The position numbers and the translations under genes are program-made. Below are positions 1-11,239 of a stretch of 64,000 bases of DNA, in pieces. The notes under the pieces are model-generated. The model was not told the DNA's origin and searched no databases. It worked only from the letters and a program-made list of their open reading frames with translations. The stretch spans positions 15,098,589-15,162,588 of the forward strand of contig NC_056052.1 of assembly GCF_004379255.2 (NCBI RefSeq), in the 5' to 3' direction. The number at the start of each line of letters is the position of its first letter. The first letter of the stretch is position 1. Source of the DNA: Salvia splendens (lineage: Eukaryota; Streptophyta; Magnoliopsida; Lamiales; Lamiaceae).

Positions 1-2072
1 AAAAGAAAAAAAAAGTCTTCCTTCCTTCTTCTTCTCCAAGTAGTCTACGGTCTTTCACCATGGGGGCTCTTCACCTTTAACTCTCTTCACTTTCCATCTT
101 CTCACAATTAATTCTACAAAATCAAGAGTCACCCATATTATAACCTATGATCATTCATCTTTCCACTACTCTTCTACTTCAACTTCAAACAAAACAAAAT
201 TTGAGAAGAGAGCCGAGAGTGAAGGAAGTGGGTTGCTACCATTCTTGCTCCTCCACCACCAAATTCAATCCTTCTTGAGGTATAATCTCTTTTCAAGCCT
301 TAAAGCATGAATCTTTGTATATATATTTCATACATCATTGCATAATCCACTTCCATAATCAAATCAAACAAAATAACATTCAACAATTGAAATTAATCGA
401 ACACTCGCCGTATGCAATCGAAAGTCCCAAAGAACGTAACTTGATAATAAAAATACACCTTGCGGGTCTTTTCGGAGTGTTTCCGAGCGGGTTCGGAGTG
501 GTTTTGGGGAGGAGGAAGCGACGGCAGCGGCTCGACGGGGAGGGACGATGGCGCGACAGCAGCTGCGCTGTCCGTCGACTCCGGCAGCAGCTCCCGTTGG
601 CGAACAGCAGCAGCGACGGAACCCCCACCGCGACGGCGACGCTGTGCAGCGGCTAAGTAAGCCGGCGGCTGGACCCCCACCGCGACGGCGACGCTGACGG
701 ATCGAAGGCGATAGCGGGAGTACAACGACGCTGAGCGACGCTCGGCGGCAGCACTCCTCTCACCGGGCAGGCGGCTCCGACGCGAAAAGGGAGGGGCGGC
801 GGAAATTTTAAATGAAGAAGAAGAAGAGAGGAAGAGGAGAAGAGAGAGATAAAAGAAGATGAGAGAGACGTGTAAAATGGTGGAAGAAAAAGGGATTTTG
901 GGCCTTTGTCAATTGGGCCTCTACTTTTTTTTTGAAAGTGGACCTATTAATTAAAATGGGATGTTTGGTTAGTTGGGCTCCAAATCTTTTTGTTGGGCTT
1001 CAAAATTTTAAATTTGGAGATAAAAGGTGGGGGAATGATTAGATGATTGGGCCGAATAATCGAAAATACACGAAAACCGAGAAAATGAATTAAAAGATTT
1101 TAATTAGAGTGCATGCATTCTAAAATGTCTTCGTTACCGAGATTGATGTGAACTTTATGTATTTACTGAAAAGGTGGTTCGCACGCACGCTAAAGTCGGA
1201 ACGAGGAACTTTTTACGGAAATCCTAAGCTTTCGAGGTGGGCTTTATTACTTAAATTCTTTTATTTTGAAATGATATGTTTATGGTGAAATAAGGGTGGT
1301 TTAAAATAGTATGTCATGCCGTATTTTATGTTTTGAATTGCCTATCTGACTGTCTACTGGGATAATATCCTACTAGACTTTTATAGTTAACGAATTCGGG
1401 TCTGACTAGGGAGTGAGTCCCTACTCGGACTAGTGCACTGATAGGGATCGTGAGCCGTCCCCTAGGTTGGCCGGTCCAGTGATCGAGTTTGTGGCCACAT
1501 TCTCGTTTCACATGATAGCTCAGATATGGTACATGATGGGGGATGATGATTGTCAGCGCTGACACTTTTAAAGGAATGATTTTGGTGTCTCTCGGTCTTT
1601 TTTTAAAGTAAAATCCGAGTTTCACTCTATGATGGCTTGACATAACTTAAATGATAAATGTATTTCGGGCATGAGTTCACTGGGTGCATCAAGTACTCAG
1701 CCCCTGCATATGTTTTCCCTATGTGCAGGTTGAGCGAGGTCGGGAGGCGGAGGATGTTGAGCAATGAGCCAAGAATTGTAATCAATAACGTTCTGGTTAC
1801 TATTGTGTCTTCATACATAGTAGTAGCTAACTCTCAATTGCTTCCGCTACTCTACGTTTTAAGAATTTCTTCTATTTCCTTGGAATTGTCAAACCATGTC
1901 ATTCACGTTATGTACCTTCGGGATTTGAAACTTTGATTGATAAATGTAAATTTCATCTTTTGATCGATATGTCGTACTCCTTTTGATTGTTCCCCCTTCT
2001 TCCCCGCTTCTCAAATCCCCCATTAGTCACGATTCCCCGCGCTTCCTATCCTTAGAAAGTGCGGTCTCGACA
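1..2072 (+). repeat. Tekay-like LTR, subfamily A, 5' end outside the window
   Basis: This stretch matches the complete solo LTR at 52169-54733 over long distances, for example the segment around 1326-1643 against 53988-54240. It ends in CGACA and is followed after three bases by a TGGTATCAGAGCA primer binding site, so it is a 5' LTR. It holds a GC-rich block at about 480-790 that differs from the solo LTR. Short ORFs on both strands (315-656, 393-725, 1326-1643) have no recognisable domain and fall inside the LTR. Confidence 0.8.
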
Positions 2073-2075
2073 GAA

Positions 2076-2088
2076 TGGTATCAGAGCA
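2076..2088 (+). other. Primer binding site, initiator tRNA-Met type
   Basis: TGGTATCAGAGCA lies three bases after the LTR end. The downstream bases (CTCTGGACCGAGAGTCC and on) match the leader after 51771 of the element at 48448-64000. Confidence 0.85.
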
Positions 2089-2617
2089 ATTTTTCTTTCC
2101 GCTCTGGACCGAGAGTCCTTTATTCAATCTAGTCTAGACTCGTTTCGCTAGACTAAAAGAGTATTCATTGAAGGCTCAACATTCCGTCTCGCCGCGCTCA
2201 ACAAAAGAAAAGGTAAAATGTTTTGAAATGAGAAAGTTTTCGAGAAAGCAAGGTGATAAAGTTTCTGAGAAAGAAGGATAGAAGAGTTTTTGAGAAAGAA
2301 ATATGAGAATAGTTTGAGAAAGAAAGATGATGAAGTTTGAAGAGAAACGATGGATTGTTGTTCTACATGAAAGATGAAAGTTGATGTTAAAGTAAGTTTT
2401 GAGTTTTAAAGTTGAAAGTGAGATGTAGAAATTTTGTTGAAAGTGCGAGAGTTTAAAGAAAATTTTTATTTCAAAAGTTTTGAATGTTAATGAAGTTCGA
2501 AAGTGTTTGCTTTGAAAAGTTAGAATGTTGTGTGTTATTTTTGGTTATCCTGAAGTATGAATGGTTTGATGTTGGATGTGATGATGATGAGGAAATGTTT
2601 TTGAATCCCGACTTGGT
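2089..2617 (+). other. Tekay-like leader remnant, non-coding
   Basis: The start aligns with 51771-51900 and the stretch at about 2370-2590 aligns with about 55300-55500 of the other Tekay-like element. It is therefore untranslated leader. It is purine-rich and no ORF is supported. Gag, protease, RT and integrase are missing after it. Confidence 0.6.
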
Positions 2618-2692
2618 GATGAGGAGACTACATGGGAACTCGAGGATAAAATGAAAGAGAAGTACTCGGAGTTGTTCGTTAGAGATGAGTAA
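2618..2692 (+). pseudogene. Last 24 codons of a chromovirus Pol (chromodomain tail)
   Basis: The reading frame from 2618 to the TAA at 2690-2692 encodes a peptide containing TTWELEDKMKEKY. It matches the chromodomain end at about 61399-61472 (ATWELEDKLKEKF). In chromoviruses this domain closes the integrase and is thought to direct insertion into particular chromatin. Everything from gag to the start of the chromodomain has been lost, joining leader directly to the Pol tail, so the element cannot act on its own. The identification rests on similarity to the second copy in this window. Confidence 0.75.
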
Positions 2693-2727
2693 ATTTCGGG
2701 ACGAAATTTCTGTTAAGGTGGGTAGAA
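2691..2727 (+). promoter_or_regulatory. Hairpin and polypurine tract before the 3' LTR
   Basis: AAATTTCGGGACGAAATTT at 2691-2709 is a perfect 8-bp inverted repeat with a GGA loop, overlapping the Pol stop codon. AAGGTGGGTAGAA at 2715-2727 follows and directly abuts the LTR, as expected for a plus-strand primer. Confidence 0.65.
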
Positions 2728-3434
2728 TGTAACGCCCGTACTTTTTATGGAAGATGATGCGCGTAAATCGAGGAACGGTCGAAGAAATTATAGTCTGGCC
2801 AGACTTGAATTTTTGTGTTTCTCGTGATATTTCTTACTATATAAAACTCGAGATCACCGGTATGGATGACATAACTTATTAAAATGTTTTCGGCATGAGC
2901 CCATTGAGTACAACAAGTACTCAGCCTTGCATATTATTTTTCTTATGTGCAGGTTGAGCGGGATGTTGCGGTGGATGTTGAGCTGGCTTAAGTATCTAGG
3001 ATGCGTTGTGTCTTCATACATAGGCGTTATCCTTGACTCTCCTTAAACCTTATTTTTCCGCTGCTATAATTTGAACTATGTCTCAAAACCTTAACCTTCT
3101 CTTTATATTTTGTGTTTGAACATGTATGGTGGTGTTAGGTTTCAAACAAGTATTTACGTTGTCCTTTGAAAATGGTGTTTTCCGAGATTTAAGTTAAATG
3201 TTTGTTTTACCTTAGTTATTAATTGTTTTATTTCATAAGTCTAATTTTTTTCCGTTGCTCTTTTAAAAGCATTTTACCTTAAGTCTTCTCAAAAAATTTT
3301 TATAACCTTAAACTTTTTAAAACTAGGTTGTTTTCCTTTCTTAAGTTAATTAAGTCTTCTTTTAAACTGTTATCCATGCATGTCGGTCACGATCGCCGTG
3401 GTTGTGGTACCCCTTTGTATGGGCGGTCGTGACA
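2728..3434 (+). repeat. Short Tekay-like LTR (707 bp) of hybrid type
   Basis: It starts TGTAACGCCCGTAC like subfamily A (52169) and ends CGTGACA. From about 2790 onward it follows subfamily B (51090-51755), including the stretch around GAGCCCATTGAGTACAACAA. The large central part of either LTR is missing. No matching 5-bp repeat flanks it (TAGAA against AAAAT), which fits a 3' LTR rather than a solo LTR. Confidence 0.7.
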
Positions 3435-6295
3435 AAAATACTCATAGGTATACTCAAACTTACGATCAAACCTATTAGGAGTATACTCTTAATGTAAACA
3501 CATAAACTGAGGATGACTTACTCGATCACTGATTAGTCATAAGACTTAGTCAGTGTAACCCTAAGGACATTACATGAATGACTGGTAAACTAGAATATAG
3601 CGATTAGTCTTTCTCAAGTACTATGGTATATTCATTACCTCAATCAAAGTCCTTTGCCATGGTTAATATGATATATACTTGCTATGCAAAAGCACAACTA
3701 ATATCAAACTTAGTACACATCATAGCATACATGAGACATCTATCTGCAGAACTAGTCTCATAATTCTTGTTCTCACTAAGCGTCAAACGACACTTGACTA
3801 GAGACAAGACAATTCCATCTTGAAAGGTAGAAACCTTTGCATGGAAATTCTAATGCTAAACTGTTCCAAGCTATGTGTAGATATAGGATTCCTAAGAGAA
3901 TCTCAACATTCTTTCTAGCAATCTTAAAGACTTTAGATGCTTAGAATGTAATTAGTTTCTCTAGAATCCTTTATCTTAAACTGGGTAGACAACCAGTTTC
4001 CTACGCTAGATGTCAATCTTAGTTGTTTGCAACTTTTGTAGATTTCATCATCGTAGAGTACCAATAATACCATATTTAATGCACTTTCAACTTCCTTGTG
4101 CTTACTACACACTTAAAGAGCACATGTCAAATTCCAAACATTTGACAATCTCGACAAAACACTTATCTCTGATTTAGATGCTTGCCTAAGACCACAAAGA
4201 TCTTCATAAGCTTCTAATCATGTGTTTCTTGCCCTCTATTACATACCTATTAGGATGTTCCATGTAGATGATTTCTTCAAGACTTCTATTAATAGAAAGT
4301 TGTCTTGACAATCATGATACATACATTCTAATTATGTAAGTGCTGATAGATAATAGGATCGAGCAAATCTTAGCACAACGACAGCGAAAAGATGATATTT
4401 CTCTTTGGGCATAGCCCATTGTCATTGTCTAGCCATTTGAGATCCACATTTACACTTGCAAATGTACTAGCTCCCACAGACTGACACAGCCTGTAGGTAG
4501 TATTGCAAGTCTTGTAAAACATGTTGTCTATCTAAGATTGTAGTTTGGAATCTATCACCTTTCAAAGGATGAATATCCAAATGAACCAATTATATAATGT
4601 AGTTAAAGGGATTATGTTCAAGTTAATCTAAGACCAAGTCTTTCGAGACTCTTAGACCCATGAACTTGTAATGTTACTGGGAACGCTCCCACTATGACAT
4701 GGTTCTAACAATCTTAGGTGTTGAAGTTGATTTTATTAGTGCAAAAGTTTCTAATGGTATGACTCTTTGGTAATATGGAAAATCCGATATCTCTCTATGT
4801 CCTGAGAGTTATCACGCTGTTAGGCTTTTAGTTCCATTCTTGATCTTCATACAAGAATTATATCTTTGAAGATTACAGAACTTATAATCTTACATCATAT
4901 GGGACAACCTTAAAACATACCTCAGTACTCAACTCCAATTACTTGGATACCTTTCCAACATGCATTGGAACAACATTACACCTTGAGATGTGCTAGACTA
5001 GAGTCACTCTAGTCCACAACTCGTGTTTTGTAGAAGGTACTGATGATGGTAGTTTCTTTAAGGTGTATCTCGTTATATCTAACGCTTATCCCATCAATGA
5101 TAAGATTTTCATGAGTACAACTCATCACTTGATCAAACTTGTCTTAGAAAGACTTCGATTCCTTCTTACATAACTATCCCATTCTTTGAAAGAATGCTTG
5201 GATTCGTTAATGGAGATTAGACTCCCACTACTGATCATAAAGCTTTGCTCGTCTTCTTATTGGTGTAAACCATTGAGACTTGCTAGTCTTTCTACGTTGC
5301 ACTTCTATAATTATTCTGAATCAAATGATTCTAACTCTTAGAGCATCGAATAGACATTCTCGACTTTCAAGCTATTTAACAAACAAATTGTTAAAATCTT
5401 GATAGTCTAGATCAGTTTGAACAATAGCTAAGTATTTTCTTGGCCTTAAGACTAAGAGCCATAAATACTTTATCATTCATTGTTTAAGAAGTTGATGTGT
5501 TATTTCATACTCAATCTTGTTGCACTTATATTGTTTCAATACTATGATGCCTTAATCATCAACCATAAAACAATAATTGAGCATTATAAGCTCCCACTGC
5601 AACAAAAGCCTAACTGGATCAAGATCTCTGACTTAGAAGTTGCATTGTCATGTAAGTCATTATCCTTCTTTAAAAGAGGTCAATCCAACTTACAAAGCAT
5701 CTTCACTCGCTTTAAACAAACTTTGATGACTAATCAGACTCTTCCATTTCCACATCTAGTCTTTTGTTCAAATGAACTAGGACTTAGGAAAACTGCAGCC
5801 TTGATGAATTTGTCATCAATCATGTTACTTTCCTCTAATAGTAATATAACGACTAATATTCTGAAGGTTTTCTACTTTTCGGTTAAACCTTCTTTTAGTC
5901 ATTTCTTATTACTCCAGGCGATGACTTGAGTCAGAAACTATTTGAGTGATCAAAAGATTCCTCAAAATATTCTGTCCCTTTAGGATATTCCAATCGAATC
6001 ATCTTGATAGATTCTATTGATATCCATCTTTCATCGTCACTAACCAAGACTTGCCGTGCTACTTAAAAGAAAATAGCTTGACCTTATTCCTTAAAGAAGT
6101 TGTCAAGTTCATGCAAAAAGCATTCTCGAACAATCTTAGTGGAATTACGTCGAGGAAATGGAGGACATGAATTATTGAGTATAAACTCCCAGTTTTAGCG
6201 ATGAGAATCTCATCCATTTGCATTTCCAGTCTACATAATTTTGGCATTCGAGTTTATTCCATTAAGATTGCAGACAAAATATGAATGACATAATG
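3435..6295 (-). pseudogene. Decayed Copia gag-pol, minus strand
   Basis: Read on the minus strand, 6295 to about 6180 aligns with the Copia gag start at 28590-28700. About 4330-4070 aligns with the RT segment at 45180-45420 (the region encoding FLNGSLEETIYM). About 3760-3435 aligns with the end of RT and the RNase H start at 45760-46030. No frame stays open. The gag-to-RT distance is roughly 0.7 kb shorter than in the copy at 28577-46430, so there is an internal deletion. It stops abruptly at the LTR ending at 3434, so the 3' end is missing. Plus-strand ORFs here, such as 5480-5929, are antisense shadows. Confidence 0.7.
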
Positions 6296-8726
6296 AAGAT
6301 TTGGCAAATAAACTTATTATCACATACTTATGCTCAATACATAATCGTAAATAACCACAAAACAATTACGTATTTTGCAACTGTAAAATTAAAATTTTAT
6401 ACCCTCCAGAGGAAGTCAATACGCATTAAAATCTTACAATTTTACTGGTCACAACACCAACGAATAGTCCAGAGACCGCAGCACGGCATGGCCGCCAAAT
6501 GTTGCCTAAGCACGACCATCGAATTTAGCATTACAGAGTCTCATTTCTACAACACACTCTCATAACAATGCTCATGTGCTGCTAACAAGATCAAGCTATC
6601 TCATAAATTCTGTGTGAACTTCTGAATCTCGCAGTTTCTTAGGATTATTGTCCCCACAGTGCAGGTGGCGATAATATTGGAAACCACATTCTAGTTCATA
6701 CTATCTATATTTGAGAAGTCCGCCTTATGAACTCGCTATTTCTTAGGATTATTGTCCCCACAGTGCAGATGACAATAATATTAGAAAAAAGCTTCATAAA
6801 TTGCAGACCAATTGATGGAGACCATATACAACGCACTTGTTGTAATTATCGCTTAGATATTTTATATGGTTTTTGCATAATTATCACACAAGCAGATAAA
6901 GCAGATAATCCACTTACAAGGATAAACACCAAATAAACAGATAAATCCATTTAATGCATGACATTTAAACACACTGGATAATTAATGACAATTATTTAAT
7001 GTTTATCTTGGATATTAATTATCCAAATTCATTTAGGATTTATCAAGATAGTGTTAACTATCTAAATCCATTTAGGATCATTCTAGATTTTATTTCGATA
7101 AAATCAAATCCTTCAATTCAAGATAATGTTGATCTAGGATTATCATTATTTAAATCGTTCTAGGATATTACTAGATAGAAACGATTCCATCATAATCCAT
7201 ACGATAAATAAAATCCAACCAACCAAGATTTATACAAATCTTAATTCTATTTAGAATAGATATCTAGAATATATCATACATTACTTAGGATTTCTTAGAT
7301 AAATAAGTTTATCTAAATCCAATTAAATAAGGATTTTCTTATATATTATCTTTATCCTAATCTATCTAGGATATAAATACAAAAGATAAGGATAACATGG
7401 ATTAATGTTTATTTTAATTCATCTAGGATTTGTCTTTAATAGAATTAAATCTATTAAAATCCATTGGATAAAATAAATTAATATAAATATTAATCCTAAT
7501 CCATCTAGAATTTATTCTTGGAGTAAATCCATATAAATCCAAAGAATTAGATAATATTATATTATAATTACTCATATCTATCTAAGATTTATCTAGGATT
7601 AAATCCACATAAATCTATAAGATAAGAATAAAATATTATATTCTCACTATCCAAATCCATCTAGAATTTATCTATGAATAAATTCATAAAAATTCATAGG
7701 ATAAGAATAAAATAATATTATCATTATTTAAATCCAACTATGATTCACCTAGGAATAAATCCATATGATATAGATAAAAATTAGATTATTATTTTCCAAA
7801 GATAACTAGGATTCATGAAGGAATAAAATCCATACAAATCCATTAAATAAGGAAAGAATCTAATTAATCCATGATTTAATTCATAATCAAATCTCATATA
7901 ATATATAAAACCCACCCGCGCGAGCGTCGCGCATAGGACGAAACCCTAATATGGCTAGGCTGGACTCCCACTGAATCCACGGCCACCGCTGCCCCGTCTC
8001 CGTAGCTGCCGCTGCGTCGTCGTCACCGCTGTGACGTCGCTTACGCAGCCGCTGCTGCCCCAACACGAAGCCGCTGCTGCGTCATCACCGTTGCTGCCAG
8101 CGCCCCGTCGAGACAGCCCAGCCCTCAAGCTTGGGCAGGCTGAACTCCGGTCGCCGCCGCTGTCAGAAACGGACTGTCGCTGCTGTCCGTGCCGTTTCTG
8201 CTGCTGCCCGGAACTCCGCAGCCGTTTCGCTCCACCAGGTGAGCAGTCTCGACCAGCACACAAGCCCAGTCGCTGCTCCCTTTCAGTCTCACGCAGCCGT
8301 CACTGCGGGTACATCGTCGTCGCTGCTGCGACGTCGCTACCGCACCCGCCGACGCTGCTGTGACAGTGTAGCTCGTCTCAGCGGCTGCTGTCTGACGCCT
8401 CCGGTAGCCAAGAACTACCGTCGCTGCTGTATCAACGCGGTATCGCAGCGAAATTCTTGAATTGCCGACTTGGAATGTAAATTCACGTAAGGCAATGATT
8501 ATTTATGTAATTATTATATGCAAGAATAATGATTACATGTTAGGAGAAAACACGTATACATTAATTTTCTCCAAAAAGTGCAGCGCTATGATTACATATA
8601 TTAAACATGCATATATCGATTAATATTTTCATGTAATCATATTTGGACAATCCACGGGCAGACGCATAAAAAAACATGCATTCAAGCAAAACATGAAATT
8701 AATCCACATAATCAGAGCCAAAAATT
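6296..8726 (-). other. Copia 5' leader, minus strand
   Basis: This non-coding leader lies between the primer binding site and the gag start and is collinear with 26586-28576. Counting from the LTR it has a GC-rich block (about 8456-7912), an AT-rich block with degenerate repeats built on ATCTAGGATTTA (about 7900-6960), and two copies of a GGATTATTGTCCCCACAG motif at 6635-6680 and 6739-6784. ORFs in the GC-rich block (7955-8263, 8031-8363, 8131-8460) are compositional. Confidence 0.65.
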
Positions 8727-8739
8727 GGCTCTGATACCA
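8727..8739 (-). other. Primer binding site of the minus-strand Copia element
   Basis: The plus strand reads GGCTCTGATACCA, so the minus strand reads TGGTATCAGAGCC. It lies two bases from the LTR end at 8742. Confidence 0.85.
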
Positions 8740-8741
8740 AT

Positions 8742-10258
8742 TGTTGGGGTTTTGGAGCCCCTTGCACAGCGGAAGACTTGTACAAACAAATAAATCAGAC
8801 GTAGGATCTATTTGACCGATTATGGAATTAATCTATTCACATGTTAACACAGAATTGCATGCTAGAACGCAAATAATTCATGCTCATAGAATATAAATCC
8901 TAAACATGAATTCTACGGTTTAGAGTTACCGATTTGATTCTCCAAAGAATCGTCGATTGCTCGCGCCTTCTCCACGATGATCTTCAATACTAGACCACGG
9001 ATCTTCTGACTGGTGTCCCGAACTATATTCCGACATCAGGGTGGGCTGATCTTATCGAAACACTAGGACTCGAATAAAGAAGACAGAACCTTCTCACAGA
9101 GGAGGAGCTGAAAATCTCACGGAGGAGAAATTCTTGAAATTTTCGTCCCCCCTCTCCAATTAGAGAGGGACGAAATTTTCTCATATTTTGAATAATGATT
9201 CTGTCTCTTTTATTCTCCTATTTATATTAAGTTCATATTGGGCCCAGTCAGGGATCTATGGAAGGTTTTGGATATGGGCTCCCCCAATTAGCTTTTTACT
9301 AATTAAATTGAACCCACAATTTAATACAAGCTTATATTGGAATATTACGAGCAACCACTACAGACGTAATATTGACCTCCCCATCCAAATCCGAAATTAC
9401 AAGTAATCCGGGTTTCTATTTTGTTTATTATTATTTATTTCTCGCGCTTAAGATAGAAATGTCCATTAATTAATTAAAGTCTGATATGGACTTAATTTAT
9501 TAACATCTTATTAATTCCAAGAGTGGACTTAGCAAGAAACACTTATTTATTATTCATGGAATAATTAAATTCCAACTGGCCAGTTTCCGAATAATAAAAC
9601 CTTGTTCATGCTCCTCTTGAGGATATTATCAAACGAGACTCACCTCGCGCACGATTCAACATAATAGCAATCCTAGCACCGCTAGATAATGATCACATCA
9701 CCACTACCCAATATACCTGGATCGTTGGGTGACGAAAAACCCACACCTTTGGTAAGTCAAAGTAGTAGATACTCAATATCGTATGCTCAATGCTAACGTA
9801 CATTGATTAAGAAATATATATTATCAAGATCTCGTCTTTCAGTAGATAGCATAAAGACACGTCTTGCTGTTAGATCCATTCAGTGCTATACCACACCAAC
9901 ATCATCTTATTTCAATAATGTAGCCAAAGCCTATCTAGGTTGTGAAATTCTTCTTTTTCTTTTGCAAAGCATTGCTTGGAACCGACTGTAGTACCTTAAA
10001 GTGAGCGCAGCCCACGACCAGTCTACTAAGCAAAAGACTTAGGCTTTTTTTACTTCTTATGCATTTAAATGTTTATAAAACATCTTATAAACGCACAAGT
10101 AAACACAATGTAATAATATACTGATTCTATTCGTACAAACTGCTCGAATAATACTGAATCAGGTTAAATGTGGATTGTAGAGTTTTTCCGTATACAAGCC
10201 AGATTCCTATTCGTGCAAATTTACTCGAAACATGCTTTTCAGCATACTAAACCTAACA
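8742..10258 (-). repeat. Copia 5' LTR, minus strand (1517 bp)
   Basis: On the minus strand it runs from TGTTAGGTTTAG at 10258 to CCCCAACA at 8742 and is followed by a primer binding site. It is clearly related to the solo LTR at 58288-59754 and more distantly to 25150-26570: all carry the GAAAGACGAGAT...TTGATAAT region and end near CTTCCGCTG. The bases after 10258 are TGTAA; the matching target repeat cannot be checked because the other end is lost. Confidence 0.85.
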
Positions 10259-11234
10259 TGTAAACATTATCTAACATTTTTCTTTTATACATAGCTTAAC
10301 TCTTTATTGTTTTTTAGTATGTGTTTATTTATGATTTTATCTATTACATATACAATGCGCAAATAAATAAAAAATAAATACGATTCTCCTCACAATATAT
10401 CTATGTGGCTGCACTAACCATAATAGCATTACCTTCTATCAATACTCACCAGCGGTGAGGGAGAAGGAGAGCTCGTCGACGGCTAGGAAGTTGAGACCGA
10501 GAGACAAGCTCAAGACGCCAACCAAATTCCAGAACTTCAGCTCCAAATAAGCGTGAAGTTCACAGCATGGCAGCGACTCTTTTTTTTATGTTTTCCTTGC
10601 TATTTTTTTAATATTTTGTATGAGACATTAACTTATTTTCGCTGTGTCGGGCTAAAAGAGATGATTACTAATATTTTGTATGAGACATTAATATTTTGTA
10701 TGAGACATTAATTTAGTTTTCTTTGTTGGTTCTTTCCCGGATGTTTAGGTTAAGTCGAACCAACCATAAGGTTTTAGAAATATATAAGTAGTCTATTTCA
10801 TTAACATCATCTTTATCAATGAGATATTTTTCCTAAAAAGTATTGTGTTTTTCAAGCAACAAAACCTAAAGCTATCGACGGGACTCGAGTTCCGCGTTCA
10901 GCACCCTCTTTTAACTTCGAGAAGATAGTGTCCGGAGCTGTTACGGAAGACGTCTATCTGGTGGTTTCATCCCGTACTCATGACGTCACAACACCCCACA
11001 ACAGTTTACCACTAAGCGGAACGCCACCAGACCTAACGATTGGCCCTAATCGCCGTCAGCCGGTTGCGGGACGATGAGACAACAATGGGGTACTGAAACT
11101 TGCTCGTTTTTTACTCTCTTCCTATTATCGTTGTGTACTTGCTCAAGTTGGATTGTCAAACCGATCCAGCTGACCAAGGTATGTCTTCAACCTGCGAACA
11201 CAGGTGAGTGGTTCCGATGGAGGTTCGAACTGAT
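10259..11234. other. Unassigned interval
   Basis: I recognise no coding domain, LTR or RNA here. It holds three copies of a 22-bp direct repeat (TAATATTTTGTATGAGACAT plus TA) at 10609-10630, 10669-10690 and 10689-10710, and a more GC-rich, complex stretch at about 10860-11080. A 68-codon ORF at 11074-11280 runs into the LTR and has no recognisable domain. Confidence 0.4.
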
Positions 11235-11239
11235 CAACT

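Noticed and set aside
2076..2088. TGGTATCAGAGC sites as parts of tRNA genes
   Set aside because: Each lies 2-3 bases from an LTR end, as primer binding sites do, and no tRNA cloverleaf surrounds them.
5480..5929. 149-codon plus-strand ORF
   Set aside because: It lies antisense to a decayed Copia pol, and the composition is AT-rich with no domain.
7955..8460. Ser/Arg/Ala-rich ORFs in a GC-rich block
   Set aside because: The block is the GC-rich part of a Copia leader with GCTGCTG-like repeats; frames are open by composition only.
10609..10710. 22-bp direct repeats as a CRISPR array
   Set aside because: Only three copies, two of them overlapping, no regular spacers, and a plant nuclear context.
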